Part shown: positions 1 to 10,853 of the stretch, piece by piece
Numbering within the stretch: the stretch's first letter is position 1
Layout of the letters: every line of letters starts with the position of its first letter
Assembly (NCBI GenBank): GCA_030762935.1
Contig: CM060880.1
Coordinates: 14,501,001-14,565,000 of the forward strand
DNA from: Hymenopus coronatus
Lineage: Eukaryota; Arthropoda; Insecta; Mantodea; Hymenopodidae
Direction of reading: 5' to 3'
DNA length: 64,000 nt
Position numbers and translations under genes: made by a program
The notes under the pieces: generated by a model
Told to the model about the DNA's origin: nothing
The model's input: the letters and a program-made list of their open reading frames with translations, nothing else
The model's database searches: none

Positions 1-182
1 TTGGTGAAACGATGCTCAATTGATCTCGGGGTTCATGGAGCTTAAAGTTAATCGACATTCGTCTTCTCAGGATAAGGGAAAATCCCGAAGAAAAAAACCG
101 TTATCTGGGTAACTTAAGCGAGATTCGAAATGGCGACCTGTTGAATGTGAGGCAGACGCTACCACCTCACTATCCTGGCGAA
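1..182 (-). repeat. SINE-A copy 1, cut by the window edge
   Basis: tRNA-derived SINE read on the minus strand. The B-box-like GAGATTCGAA... region lies near 120-130 and the A-box side at 160-182 (ctaccacctcactatcctgg). The body matches five other copies in the window, including the shared stretches 'catggagcttaaagtta' and 'cttctcaggataaggg'. The distal tail lies outside the window. It is non-coding. Confidence 0.8.
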
Positions 183-628
183 CACCACTACCACTGCTGT
201 ATTATCCCTGTAAATAGACGTGATAGTCAAGTTGCGCAGTACAAGGATTGGGGGAAAGAGGCGGAGACTGGAAGTGATAGCCATGTTGTAAACGCACGAA
301 GATATCGGCCGACTGCAGCAATCAGATCATGCCACTGCACATCATGTTTACAGCGCTTCTCATCTACTTGCACGGATAATAATTTTATTTTCTATCATGC
401 TATCAACATGAGCCTTGCATTTCATTCTATTTTCTTCTATCTTGTCATTAACTGAAACATTTTAAATGTGATTTTATTGTTTCTTTCCGTATTAATTTTA
501 GTACACTCCTTACATATCTCATGAACTTCATCTCTACTGCCTGTATGCGCAATGTTTCTTTTTTGTTATTCTCAATGATTCGGAAACATGTAGAAGAATA
601 GGACGCTCATAACTTTGTTGGATTTTAT
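183..628. other. Sequence without a recognised feature
   Basis: AT-rich DNA with no repeat match elsewhere in the window and no convincing exon. A 104-codon open frame (141-455) begins inside SINE-A and shows no recognisable domain, so I treat it as chance. Confidence 0.5.
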
Positions 629-1142
629 TTGTGCTCTACATTTTTGTGTGGTAATTTTTGTCCATCGCTTATAATTTAGCAGTTATGCAAAATTCCGTAA
701 AATTCACCCAGAATAAAGTAGTCTTCAGAGGCTATTCCCCGAGAATTCAAAATATACACTTTGTCAGCTAAATATCTTTAATGTACGATATTTTAATCAA
801 AAGCGTCACAGCCATTTTTTAGAAAGTCAAAATTTTAGAAAAAAGTTCCGTGTAAAGGGTAGTTTGGGTTGGGGAGATTTTTCTCAAAATCTTTATGTTG
901 CATCCCTGGAAGATACTAAAGTTAAATAACAAGTTTGGTATTTTACCGACTTTTTGTTTTTGAGTTATCGTGTTCACAGCAACACGGACGCACACACACA
1001 CACGGACCTTTTTCTGAAAATACTTTTTTTGGATACAGGAGACCCTAAAACATATATTTCTGGTGAAATCTCGGTATCGAACTTTAGGTGGAGTGCAATA
1101 CCTTCTCTATACACGATGTACATAGCACGTGTAGAGAAAGTA
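629..1142 (+). mobile_element. HINE-like element, 5'-truncated
   Basis: Begins at the internal 'gtgctctacatttt' block and runs to the 3' hairpin (1112-1140) ending GTAGAGAAAGTAA. A short CA tract lies at 993-1002. Roughly the first 300 bp of the family are missing. It is followed directly by an AAT microsatellite. Confidence 0.85.
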
Positions 1143-1165
1143 ATAATAATAATAATAATAATATA
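1139..1165 (+). repeat. (AAT)n microsatellite at an element end
   Basis: Seven or so AAT units directly continue the terminal GTAA of the preceding HINE-like copy, so the array appears to have grown from the element's A-rich flank. Confidence 0.85.
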
Positions 1166-1706
1166 TGACAGGGTATGGTTATCGCTGTGCTTACACTTAA
1201 TCATTAATTTTGTTAAAACTTCTTGCCTATAATGTTTACGTGTCTTTGTGACACGCAATATAATTGTCATCTTTTATTAGCCTTACCATATCCCCGTAAA
1301 CTCCTGCAAAAAATAAGGTATCTTAAATTTTCGTCAGAAGCAGTACAGAAAAATTGTTATTTGAATTCGTCTTTAAATGTTGATACACGTTTCGTGGATT
1401 CTTATTCTGATTTGAAGCACCATTTCACTACGACAGTCCACAACTGTACTACGTCTTAGGGAAGGGGTGAATGGACTTACGTCATGGCCCACACCTTCGT
1501 CCCCCCATTCAGGAGCTATATTCGCGAGTACAGTCTGGAGTATGATCCAGAGTTTGCTTCTAACCCAAGACACTTGGGGGCGTAAGTCCTACATACAGGC
1601 TGGCAATGCATTCAAGAAGGAAGTTCGTAGAAAGAATTTTCATATACTGTCTGTTCAGCGGTGTTATAGCCAGTGAGTTGGGGTGACTCTTCGCTCAAGT
1701 AACACT
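1166..1706. other. Sequence without a recognised feature
   Basis: No repeat shared with the rest of the window was seen. Overlapping open frames of 66-78 codons on both strands (1223-1676) have no recognisable domain. Confidence 0.5.
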
Positions 1707-1835
1707 TTAACCCTTAGTTTCCTGATTAATATACTACATATGCCGTGTTTCTTTCAATTAAAGTTTAAAAGTGAGTACTAGTAAAAATATATGGGAATAA
1801 ACCTAAAAAATTATTATATAAAATAATAGAAAAAA

Positions 1836-2757
1836 TCTGATGTGTTCCATTCACATGACTTTCTCTATATCACTGCAATAAACTATTCTATTTACTTTAT
1901 CTAATGGAGCAAAACTTAGCAGAAATAGTCTTATTACTTGCTTCCTCGTTAGTAGAAGCGAAATAAGGGGCTACCATAGGTTAAAGTGACAGTCAAAAGG
2001 TGGTTGCTATGTGACTGAAGTTCCTTTGTTTGTATGGACACGAGTTCACAAAGTCCTGTATGAGAAAAGTGCAAGTCTTTAGAACTGAAAAAAAAAAAAC
2101 AAGGAATATCTCAAAAACAATCAACTGAAAAAAATGTATATAACATAAATTAGTTTTTACCTGGCTAGAAGCCCGAGAAGATTTTGAATTAACACGTCGC
2201 CAGGAAAGCTTTAGTTCTTATTATAAATTGTGTGTTTTAAGGTGCTCTACATTTCTTGTCTGGTAAGCTTTTGTCCATCTCTTACGGTTTAGCAGTTATG
2301 CAAAATTCCGTAAAATTGACCAAGAATAAGTAGTCTTCAGAGGCTATTCCCAGAAAATTCAAAATATACATTTTATTTGTCATGTAAATATATTTAATAT
2401 ACGATATTTTAATCAAAATCGTTTGAGCCATTTTTTAGAAAATAGAAATTTTCGTAAAAAGTTCCATGTAAAGGGTAGTTTGGGGTGGGGGGGATTTTTT
2501 TCAAAATCTTCGTGTCGCATCCTTGGAAGATACTAAACTTAAATACCAAGTTTGGTATTTTACCGACTTATCGTTTTTGAGTTACCGTGTTCACAGACAC
2601 ACTGACATACGGACACACGTACCTTTTTCTGAAAATACCTTTTTTGGATACAGGGGACCCTAAAACATATATTTCTGGTAAAATCTCGGGATCGAATTTT
2701 TTGGTGGAGTGCAATACCTTCTCTATACACTATATACATAGCACGTATAGAGAAAGT
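1836..2757 (+). mobile_element. HINE-like element, full length
   Basis: Starts TCTGATGTGTTCC after a run of six A (1830-1835) and ends with the hairpin and GTATAGAGAAAGTAA before 'aataatagaaatg'. Copy 2 of the same MITE has the unoccupied site 'atagaaaaaatagaaatg' at 9391-9408, so the ends and the A-run target are directly visible. A Penelope-like 3' end lies inside at 2152-2222. No coding capacity. Confidence 0.88.
2152..2222 (+). mobile_element. Penelope-like element 3' end, solo insertion
   Basis: A 71-bp insertion from 'agtttttacctggctagaag' to 'ttagttcttatt', absent from other HINE-like copies at this point. It is flanked by the direct repeat ATAAATT (2145-2151 and 2223-2229). The same sequence, reverse-complemented and extended, forms the palindromic insertions at 10030-10146 and 14661-14863. 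Assignment to Penelope-like elements rests on the longest copy. Confidence 0.6.
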
Positions 2758-3255
2758 AAAAATAATAGAAATGAAAATATATGTAGATCCCTTATTAATC
2801 TTTTTCTTCCAAATTAAAAGTTTAAATTCTTCTAAACCAGTTTTCATAATGCTGCCACAGGCGCTACTAAAAAATGGTTCAAATGGTCATGAGAGTTAGG
2901 TGATAGGTAATGGATTGGCCATCCATTCAAAGCCAAATATTGCAAGTTCAAATTCCAGTGACTGTGGTAAAGGACGGGGAGAGCCCAAGTAAAATAATCT
3001 GTGAGGTGCTTGGAAGCTAATCGGGTTACATTTGACTGCAGTTATGTGGATTTTACTCTTTTATTTATTAAAATATCACTGCAATTTTAGGACAAAAATT
3101 ATATATATTTTTACAAAAAAAAAAAAAAAAAGCCTTGATTACTTGTTTATGGTTGAAGGTAACATGTAAAATCAATGCTAGAGTACAAGCCTTTTTGTAT
3201 AGTTACACTTAAAACAAGCGGAACTTATAGGTACCGACAGGCAACAAAGGGATAA

Positions 3256-4219
3256 CTTGTAGGATAAGTACACATATGATGAGCTCGTTCCGCGCATGGC
3301 AAACCAGTCAACAGTGTTGCAATACTTTACTCAGAAGCGGATGACGAGTCTTCAAAATCTACAAGAATCAGACAGTACAAAAATATTATCGGAAAAGTGC
3401 GTCCTTCTTCCACTCTGTCACGCGCCTTTACTCCTCGCTTGCTTCAGAATAAGAACACACTATCTCCTTTCAATTGCTAAATCTCTACCTGCTTGGAAGG
3501 GCGCCCCATCCCACTAGTTAAAACACCGTCATTGCCTCTATTTTTCTGACACTCCTGCCTTGCACTTTACAATTGTTGTTGAAAGCAACAAACGTAAAAA
3601 AACGTTTGTTTTCTTCACTGGTACATATCCAGCTAACCCTCATTTGATTTTTAACTACCTCTACCAATTATGTAGCACTTCCAAAACGCACCAACAGAAC
3701 GTAAACAAAGCCTTTATGAATACGCCGTCCGTGCTTACGTCACGTATGACGCATAACACATCCGCACGAAATGTCAACACGGACCACGATTTACTGTCCT
3801 GCATTAACATTAGTAATGTTTTTTTTTTTTACTATTCTACATACGTTTGTTGTCTAATTCCCCTCATGGGGAACATTTAACTAAAGTCCGGACGGAACTC
3901 GGCCATCTATAAACATTGTAAACACCAGCAGGCCTTGCATCCAGCTGATTTCAATCTCATTTGTAAACATTAAAACTTTATAACACGAATACAAACTAAA
4001 ACTGTCTCTAATCGCCCACAAAATAGCCCTTCAACATTTTTCGTTATTAATTTCTCTACTATGTGCAAATAAGTAGAGGAAATATTGTACTTCACCGAAA
4101 AAAATCGATATAAACGTTTGAACCACCAAATAAAACATTTCAGATAAAGATCCACGCGCAGGCACGCTGTGTGTGAACAGCATAAAACAAAAGATCGGTA
4201 AAACATTAAATGATATTTA
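3256..4219. other. Sequence without a recognised feature
   Basis: Open frames of 73, 88 and 106 codons (3296-3517 +, 3970-4236 -, 3560-3880 +) show no domain I recognise. The stretch has no match to the repeat families here. A host exon cannot be excluded, but nothing in the sequence supports one. Confidence 0.45.
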
Positions 4220-4350
4220 AGTTCAAAATCTTCCAAGCATTAGACACGAGGATTTTCAAGAAAATACCTCAACCCAAACTATACCCTTTAGATGGAACAT
4301 TTTCGAAAGAGGACTATAGAGGCTATTCCCAGAAAATTCAAGATATACAT

Positions 4351-4620
4351 TTTTTTTTATTGTGTCATTTGTATAGCCCCCAATAACCAATGGTCATATC
4401 GGGGGCTTTGACTTGTAAAACTGTAGATTCAGAACATTAGATTAATAAACTTTATATTACTAGACACCCGCACATTTACTCACCCACTCATACTTCCAGA
4501 CTTTATGGGGGATAGGGAATAATTCTGGTTAAAGAAAAATTCCCCGCACCAGCCTGGAATGGAACCCGGGACCTCCGGGTGAGAAGTCAGCACACTGACC
4601 ACTCGATCACGGAGGCAGTT
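4351..4620 (-). repeat. SINE-B copy inside a HINE-like element
   Basis: tRNA-derived SINE with its head at the right end: 'accactcgatcacggaggca' is the reverse complement of a Leu/Ser-type A box, and 'ggaacccggg' is the B-box side. The 3' tail 'tagcccccaat...atcgggggct' forms an inverted repeat. A 10-bp target duplication ATATACATTT flanks it (4343-4352 and 4621-4630), consistent with LINE-driven retroposition. Confidence 0.82.
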
Positions 4621-4825
4621 ATATACATTTTATTTGCCATATAAATATCTTTAATATACGATATTTTAATCAAAATCGTTAAAGCCATTTTTGAGAGATA
4701 AAAAGTTTCGAATTTTTTTTCATGTAAAGGGTAGTTTGGGGCGAAAGGATTTTTCTAAAAATCATCGTGTTGCCTCCCTGGAAGATACTAAACTAATACC
4801 AAATTTGGTATGTTGCCGACTTCGA

Positions 4826-5659
4826 TTTTACTTTCTCTACACGTACTATGTACATAGTATATAGAGAAGGCATTGCACTCCACCCAAAAAATCGATACCG
4901 AGATTTCACCGGAAATATATATTTTAGGGTCACCTGTATCAAAAAAAAAAAAAAAAAAAAAAAATCACAAAAAGGTGTGTGTGTGTGAACACGATAACTC
5001 AAAAACTAAAAGTCGTTAAACACCAAACTTGTTATTTGAGTTTAGTATCTTCCAGGGATGCGACAGGAAGATTTTGAGAAAAATCGCCCACCCCAAACTA
5101 CCTTTTACATGGAACTTTTTCGAAAATGTTGATTTTTTAAAAAATGGCTGTAACGATTTTGATTAAAACATCGTATATTAAAGATATTTACCTCACAAAT
5201 AAAATGTATATTTTGAATTTTCTGGGAATAACCTCTGAAGACTACTTTATTCTTGGTCAATTTTACGGAATTTTGCATAACTGCTAAACCGTAAGAGATG
5301 GACAAAAACTTACACAACAAATGTAGAGCACCTTAAAACACACAATTTATGTTATATACATTTTTTTCGTGGAGTTGATTGTTTTTGAGATATTCATTGT
5401 TTTTTGGTTTCAGCTTTAAAAAAATTATACTTTTTTTTACACAGGATCAGTGAACTCCTATCCATACAAAGGAACTTCAGTCACATAGCAACCAGCTTTT
5501 GACTATCACTTTAACCTATGGTACCCCCTTATTTAGCTTCTACTAACAAGGAAGCAAGTAATAAGACTATTTCTGCTAATTTTTGCTCCATTAGATGAAG
5601 TAAATGGAATAATTTGTTGCAGTGATATAGAGAAAGTCATGTGAATGGAACACATCCGA
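4826..5659 (-). mobile_element. HINE-like element, full length, nested
   Basis: The minus-strand copy opens with the 3' hairpin (TACTATGTACATAGTA core at about 4846-4861) and closes with GGAACACATCCGA. A poly-A run of more than 20 (4940-4963) sits at the family's A/T-tract position, and a short GT tract replaces the CA microsatellite. It is inserted in the older plus-strand copy. Confidence 0.86.
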
Positions 5660-5780
5660 TTTTTTTTGTTATACAAAGGACCCTAAAAATATATTTCCGG
5701 TGAAGTCTAGGAATAGAATTTTTGGGTGGAGTGCAATACCTTCTCTAGACACTATGTACATAGTACGTGTAGAGAAAGTA

Positions 5781-6307
5781 AAAAGCATTACATTTGCAAT
5801 AAATGTTGTATAGCACTTTAATATTGGTCGCCACTTGCCGGACAGCAAGTGGTTGCTGGTGAGGCTTGCCCGTAACCACGCGGACTGCGGTTACACGAAA
5901 ACAAGGTGACATACGCCCCCCAAAAGAGGAGTCGAGGTGAATAATGTTGTCAGTGCTAATGGTGATGTATTTGTAGGTGTGTTTAGCAGCAGATATTGAC
6001 CTGGAAATGTCAAGCGGTATATCAACAAGTGGCACCATGTCAAGGGTCAACTCCGGACATTAATTGCTCTAAGTGAGACGAGGTCATTAGTGGTAAAGAG
6101 GGTCTGATTCACCATATCTGGGTCACACCAGCCTCACCACTTAAAACTCTCTTCGTATCTGCGGGTTGTATTCAACACAAAACACTCAATATATCTAGAT
6201 TTCATCGGAAGCGATGTGCTGCAGTCACTTCTTGACTTTCTCTACTCACTCTATCACAAAAGCTTCATCTATTCAATTTGCATGACCAAGAGAGAAAACA
6301 TCTAATG
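5781..6307. other. Sequence without a recognised feature
   Basis: Less AT-rich than its neighbours and not repeated in the window. The open frame on the minus strand (5745-6050) starts outside the HINE hairpin and reads into it; no domain recognised. Confidence 0.45.
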
Positions 6308-7061
6308 ACTTTCTCTAAATCTCTGTAACGACTTAAGACTTATTCTTCTATCTACCTCACGCTACACAAGTTAAAAATCTAATGTGTTCCATTCACATGA
6401 CTTTATCTCTCTGTAACAAATTATTGTTAATAAGCTTATCTTTTATTTATTTCATGTTAATTGAGGAAAACGAGGAGAAATAGTCTTATTCCTTGCTTTA
6501 TTGTAAATACAAGCGAAATATGGAAGTACCATAGGTTAAAGTGAAAGCCAAAAGCTGGTTGCTATGTGACTGATGTTCCTCTGTTTGTGTGGACAGGGGT
6601 TGACAAATTCCTGTATGAAAAAATAAGTTTTTCAAAGCTGAAACCAAGAAAAAGGAATATCTCAAAAACCATCAACTCCACGAAAAAAATGTATATAACA
6701 TAAATTGTGTGTTTTAACGTGCTCTACATTTTTTGTGTGTTAAGTTTTTGTCCATCTCTTACGGTTTAGTACTTATGAAAAATTCATCCAGAATAAAGTA
6801 GTCTTCAGAGGCTATTCCCAGAAAATTCAAAATATACATTTTATTTTTCAGGTAAATATCTTTAATATATGCTATTTTAATCAAAATCGTTACAGCCATT
6901 TTTTGGAAAACCAAAATTTTCGAAAACATTTCCATGTAAAGGGTAGTTTGGGGTGGGGGATTTTTCTCAAAATCTTCGTGTCGCATCCATGGAAGATACT
7001 AAACTTAAATACCAAGTTTGGTATTTTACCGACTTTTCGTTTTTGAGTTATCGTGTTCACA

Positions 7062-7102
<41 letters not shown>

Positions 7103-7237
7103 AGTTTTGTGAAAATGCTATTTTTAGATTAAGGGGACCCTAAAACATATATTTCCGTTGAAATCTCGATATCGAATTTTTTGGTGGAGTGCAATACTTT
7201 CTCTATTCACTATGTACATGGTGCATATAGAGAAAGT
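6308..7237 (+). mobile_element. HINE-like element with (CA)18, preceded by a 5'-end fragment
   Basis: The full copy starts at 6378 (TCTAATGTGTTCC) and ends at the hairpin near 7237. A pure CA array of 36 bp lies at 7063-7098, exactly where other copies carry short CA tracts. A degraded 5'-end fragment (6308-6365) precedes it in the same orientation. Confidence 0.86.
7063..7098 (+). repeat. (CA)18 microsatellite
   Basis: Uninterrupted dinucleotide array within a HINE-like element, at the same internal position as the arrays at 20963-21008 and 42366-42389. Confidence 0.95.
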
Positions 7238-7249
7238 AAAAATGAGCAG

Positions 7250-7465
7250 AAATTGCCTAAATACTTGCCCCTTATAGGTAGAATGGAAATCAGGGAGAAC
7301 AATAGGCTAAAGCGATAGTCAAGTCTTTTAAAAGCTGGTTGTTATGTGATTGAAATTATGTTGTTTGTTAACGCCAGGCGTTGATGAATTCCCGTATGAG
7401 AAAAGTATAAGTTTTTTAAAGCTGAAGTCAATAACAAAGAATATCTCACAAACTGTCAGCTCAAA
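7250..7465 (+). mobile_element. Diverged HINE-like fragment
   Basis: Matches the family from 'gtagaa...' through 'ctggttgttatgtga' to the 'aatatctcac' block but with many substitutions and an extra 'tcttttaaaag', seen also at 43060 and 63150. This suggests an older subfamily. Confidence 0.6.
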
Positions 7466-7486
7466 AAAAAAGAGAAAAAAAAAAAA

Positions 7487-9025
7487 ACTGATGTGTTCAC
7501 ATCCATTCACATAACTTTCTCTACATCTCTGAAACATTTTTTTCAGCATTACGTCCTTTAGCCTGGTGGTCATATCGGACGATGATTGAAATTGGTGAAA
7601 TGATGCTCAAATGACCTCGCGGTCCATGGAGCTTAAAGTTACTAGACATTTGTCTTCTCAGGATAAGGGAAAACCTCGAAAAAAAACCTTATCCGGGTAA
7701 CTCACACTAAGCGAAACTCGAACTCGCGACCTGTTGAATGTGAGGCAGACACGCTACCACCACACTATCCGGGCGGGCAACACATCATTGTTAAAAAGCT
7801 TTTGCCACTATTTATTTCATGCTAATCGAGAAAAAAAATAGCAGAAACTGTCTTATTACTTGCTTCCTTGTAAGTAGAAGCGAAATAAGAGAGTGCCATA
7901 GGTTAAAGTGACAGTCAAACGCTGGTTGCTATGTCACTGAAGTTCCCTTTTATGGACAGGGGTTGACAAATTCCTAAATCAGAAAAATATGAGTTTTTCA
8001 AAGCTGAAGCCAAAAACAAGGAATATCTCAAAAACGATCAACTCCACGAAAAAAAAAAATGTACATAACATAAATTGGGTGTTTTAATGTACTCTATATT
8101 TTTTGTGTGGTAAGTTTTTGTCCATCTCTTACGGTTTAACAGTTATGCAAAATTCCGTAAAATTCATCCAGAATAAAGTAGTCTTCTGAGGCTATTCTCA
8201 GAAAATTCAAGATATACATTTTATTTTTTAGGCAAATATCTTTAATATACGATATTTTAATCAAAATCGTTAGAGCCATTTTTGAGAAATTCAAACTTTT
8301 CGAAAAAAATTACATTTAAATTTTCCACTATGTGGACAACATAGCTCAAAAACGAAAAGTCCGTAAAATACCAAAATTGGTATTTAAGTCGGTATCTTGC
8401 AAGGAGGCGACATGAAGATTTTTAAGAAAATCCCGCCAATCCCAACTACTATGTCATTTTTTTTCGAAAATTTTGATTTTCTCAAAAATAGCTCTACGAT
8501 TTTGATTAAACATATCATATATTAAAGATATTTGCATGACAAATAAAATGTGTAGCCTGAATTTTCTGGGAATAGCTTCTGAAGACATCTTTATTCTGAA
8601 TGAATTTCGCGGAATTTTGCATAACTGGTAAATCATAAGAGATAGACAAAAACTTACTACACGAAAAACGTAGAGCTCGTTAAAACACAATTTATGTTAT
8701 AAGCATTTTTTCGTGGCCTTGACCGTTTTTAAGATATTCCTTGTTATTGATTTCAGTTTTAAAAAAACTTATACTTTCTCAAGCCGGAATTTGTCAACTC
8801 GTGTCCACACAAACAAAGGATTTTCAGTCACATGGCAACTAGCTTTTGACTATCACTTTAACCTATATTTCTCCCTTATTTCGCTTCTAGTTACAATGAA
8901 GCAAGTAATAAGACTATTTCTACTATTTTTTTCTCGTTTAGCATGAAGTAAATAGAAGTATAATCTTTTTAACAAAAATTTGTTGCAGAGATGTAGAGAA
9001 AGTCATGTGAATGGAACACACAAGA
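7487..9025 (+). mobile_element. Inverted pair of HINE-like copies, 5' ends outward
   Basis: A plus-strand copy (7487-8320, interrupted by SINE-A) loses its 3' third. It switches at about 8321-8331 to a minus-strand copy (8331-9025) that also lacks the hairpin end. The two 5' termini face outward and neither 3' hairpin is present. Shared internal blocks make a long inverted repeat with short spacing. Confidence 0.78.
7537..7780 (-). repeat. SINE-A copy 2 inside a HINE-like element
   Basis: The tail 'acgtcctttagcctggtggt' is at the left and the tRNA-like head (gctaccaccacactatccgg) at the right. It divides the HINE-like 'ctctgcaacaaattattg' block. Flanks 'gaaaca' and 'caacaca' may be a decayed target duplication. 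Confidence 0.82.
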
Positions 9026-9034
9026 TTTTTTTTT

Positions 9035-9105
9035 CACTATCTCTATAGTGCATACTATTTAGCTAGAGAAGGTAGTTGATATTAAGATTTCATCGGAAAT
9101 ACGCG
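9035..9105 (-). mobile_element. Degraded HINE-like 3'-end fragment
   Basis: 'ctatctctatagtgcatact' followed by 'tagagaaggta' and 'gatttcatcggaaatacg' matches the 3' hairpin and adjacent block on the minus strand, heavily diverged. Confidence 0.5.
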
Positions 9106-9743
9106 TCGCTTACTGGTTTGATGGATCACGGAGACGCTAAAAGCCCAAAGGTGTGACGTCATCATACATGGCATTACAAGACCTCGTCTTTAGGTGGTGT
9201 TGGCTGGAGCCAAACAGTTTCCATGCTATTTCGGTTTGTTTACACAGAAAGTGCGTATTGATTGGTGGCCGCATCATTGTTGCTTGCACCAGTATACTAC
9301 ATATGCCGTTTTTCCTTTAATTCAAGTTTAAAACTGGAGTTCGAGTAAAAATGTATGGGAGTAAACCTATAAAACTATTATATAAAAATAATAGAAAAAA
9401 TAGAAATGAAAATAAATTTAGATCCTTTATTAATATTTTTCTTCACAATTAAAAGTTTAAATTCTTCTAAATCAGTTTTCATAATGCTGCCAAAAGCACT
9501 ACCAAAACAGTAGTTCAAATGGCCATGAGTGCTAGATAGATGATAGGTAATGGACTGTCCATCCATTCAAAGCCAAAAGTTGCAAGCTCAAATTGTGGTA
9601 AAGGACGGGGAGAGCCCAAGTAAAATAATCGGTGTGATTCTTGGAAGTTAATGGGGTTACATTTGACTGTAGTTATGTCGGGTTCCTCTTTTATTTATTT
9701 AAAAAAATCACTGCAATTTTAGGACAAAAATTGTATATATGTT

Positions 9744-10726
9744 TAATTTCTCTATACGTACTATGTACATAGTGTATAGAGGAAGTATTGTATTCTACCG
9801 AAAAATTCAATACCGAGATTTCACCGGAAATATATGTTTTAGTACCCCCTGAATCAAAAAAAAAAAAAAAAAATTACAAAAGGGTCCGTGTGTGTGTGTC
9901 CGTGAACACGATAACTCAAAAATGGAAAGTCGGTAAAATACCAAACTTTGTATTTAAGTTTAGTGTCTTCCATGGATGCGACACGAAGATTTTGAGAAAA
10001 ATCCCCTCACCCCAAACTACATAGAACTTAAAATAAGAACTGAAACTTTCCTGGCGACGTGTTAATTCAAAATCTTCTCGGGCTTCTAGCCAGGTAAAAA
10101 CTTGGCCAAGTTTTTACCTGGCTAGAAGCCCGAGAAGATTTTGAATTACATAGAACTTTTTTCGAAAATTTTAATTTTATAAAAATGGCTCTAAAGATTT
10201 TGATTAAAATTTCGTATACTAAAGACATTTACCGGGCAAATAAAACGTATATTTTGATTTTTCTGGGAATAGCCTCTGAAGACTAATTTATTCTGGATGA
10301 CTTTTACGGAATTTTGCATAACTGCCAAAGCATAAGTGATGGACAAAAACTTACCACAAAAAAATTTAGAGCACATCAAAACACACAATTTATGTTATAT
10401 AATATATTTTCGTGGAGTTGATCGTTTTTGAGTTTTTTTTTTGTTTGTTTTTGTTTCTGCTTTAAAAAACTAATACTTTTCTCATGCAGGAATTTGTCAA
10501 CTCCTGTCCATACAAACTAAGGAACTTCAGTCACTTAGCAATCAGCCTTTGACTATCACTTTAACTTATGGTACTCCCTTATTCTGCTTCTACTTACAAA
10601 GAAGCAAACAATAAGGTTATTTCTGCTAATTTTTTCTCCATTTGGATGAAGTAAATAGAAGTGACTTTTTTAATAATAATTTGTTGCAGAGATGTAGAGA
10701 AAGTCATGTGAATGGAACACGTCATA
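9744..10726 (-). mobile_element. HINE-like element, full length, in the MITE
   Basis: Starts at the 3' hairpin (about 9746-9784) with a decayed first base (AATTTCTCTATACG) and ends GGAACACGTCATA before 'tttttacaatat'. It contains the Penelope-like palindrome at 10030-10146 and a poly-A run at 9856-9873. Confidence 0.87.
10030..10146 (-). mobile_element. Palindromic Penelope-like 3'-end insertion
   Basis: After a unique outer piece (aaaataagaactgaaac...) comes a 42-bp arm (10064-10105) and its perfect inverse (10106-10147), meeting at TTGGCCAA. A 12-bp target duplication TACATAGAACTT flanks it (10018-10029 and 10147-10158). One end is the full 3' terminus and the other an inverted, truncated copy of the same sequence, an arrangement known for Penelope-like insertions. 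The ribozyme-like centre of the longer copy is missing. Confidence 0.65.
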
Positions 10727-10853
10727 TTTTTACAATATAAAAATTCTTGTCATAGTTGAAGGTTAGTGCAACATGAAATTAATCCTAGAGTACAACCCTA
10801 TGTGTATAGTTACGCCTAAAACTTATAAGTACCGACAGGCAACAAAGGGTTAA

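Larger units (their letters stand above)
1707..3255 (+). mobile_element. piggyBac-like MITE copy 1, split by a HINE-like insertion
   Basis: The left end is TTAA (1707-1710) followed by CCCTTAGTTTCCTG. The right end, read inward, is CCCTTTGTTGCCTG next to a TTAA decayed to ATAA (3252-3255). These paired ends and the TTAA target site are the signature of piggyBac-superfamily elements. Without the 0.92-kb insertion at 1836-2757 the unit is about 630 bp and has no transposase frame, so it is non-autonomous. Copies 2 and 3 share the central block beginning 'cataatgctgcc'. A poly-A run at 3115-3130 interrupts the right half. Confidence 0.8.
4220..5780 (+). mobile_element. Nest: HINE-like host with SINE-B and second HINE-like insertion
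   Basis: A plus-strand HINE-like copy occupies 4314-4350, 4621-4825 and 5667-5780, where it ends in the 3' hairpin. SINE-B splits it at 4351-4620. A minus-strand HINE-like element (4826-5659) splits it again at a T-rich site, with loss of the host's CA-tract segment. A short minus-strand HINE fragment (4220-4308) lies upstream. Confidence 0.8.
9290..10853 (+). mobile_element. piggyBac-like MITE copy 2, split by a HINE-like insertion
   Basis: The left end 'tatactacatatgccgt' matches copy 1, but the outer CCCTT and TTAA are lost. The right end is intact: 'aggcaacaaaggg' then TTAA (10850-10853). The interval 9744-10726 is a HINE-like element. Copy 3 supplies the empty site 'tatatatttttacaatat', so the insertion fell in the T run of the MITE. 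The segment around 9391-9408 is the empty site for the HINE-like insertion in copy 1. Confidence 0.8.

Noticed and set aside
1836..2757. Classification of the main family as a TIR-type MITE or a SINE
   Set aside because: The inverted motif is subterminal at one end and terminal at the other, no target duplication is visible at the filled/empty sites, and there is no tRNA-like promoter or poly-A tail.
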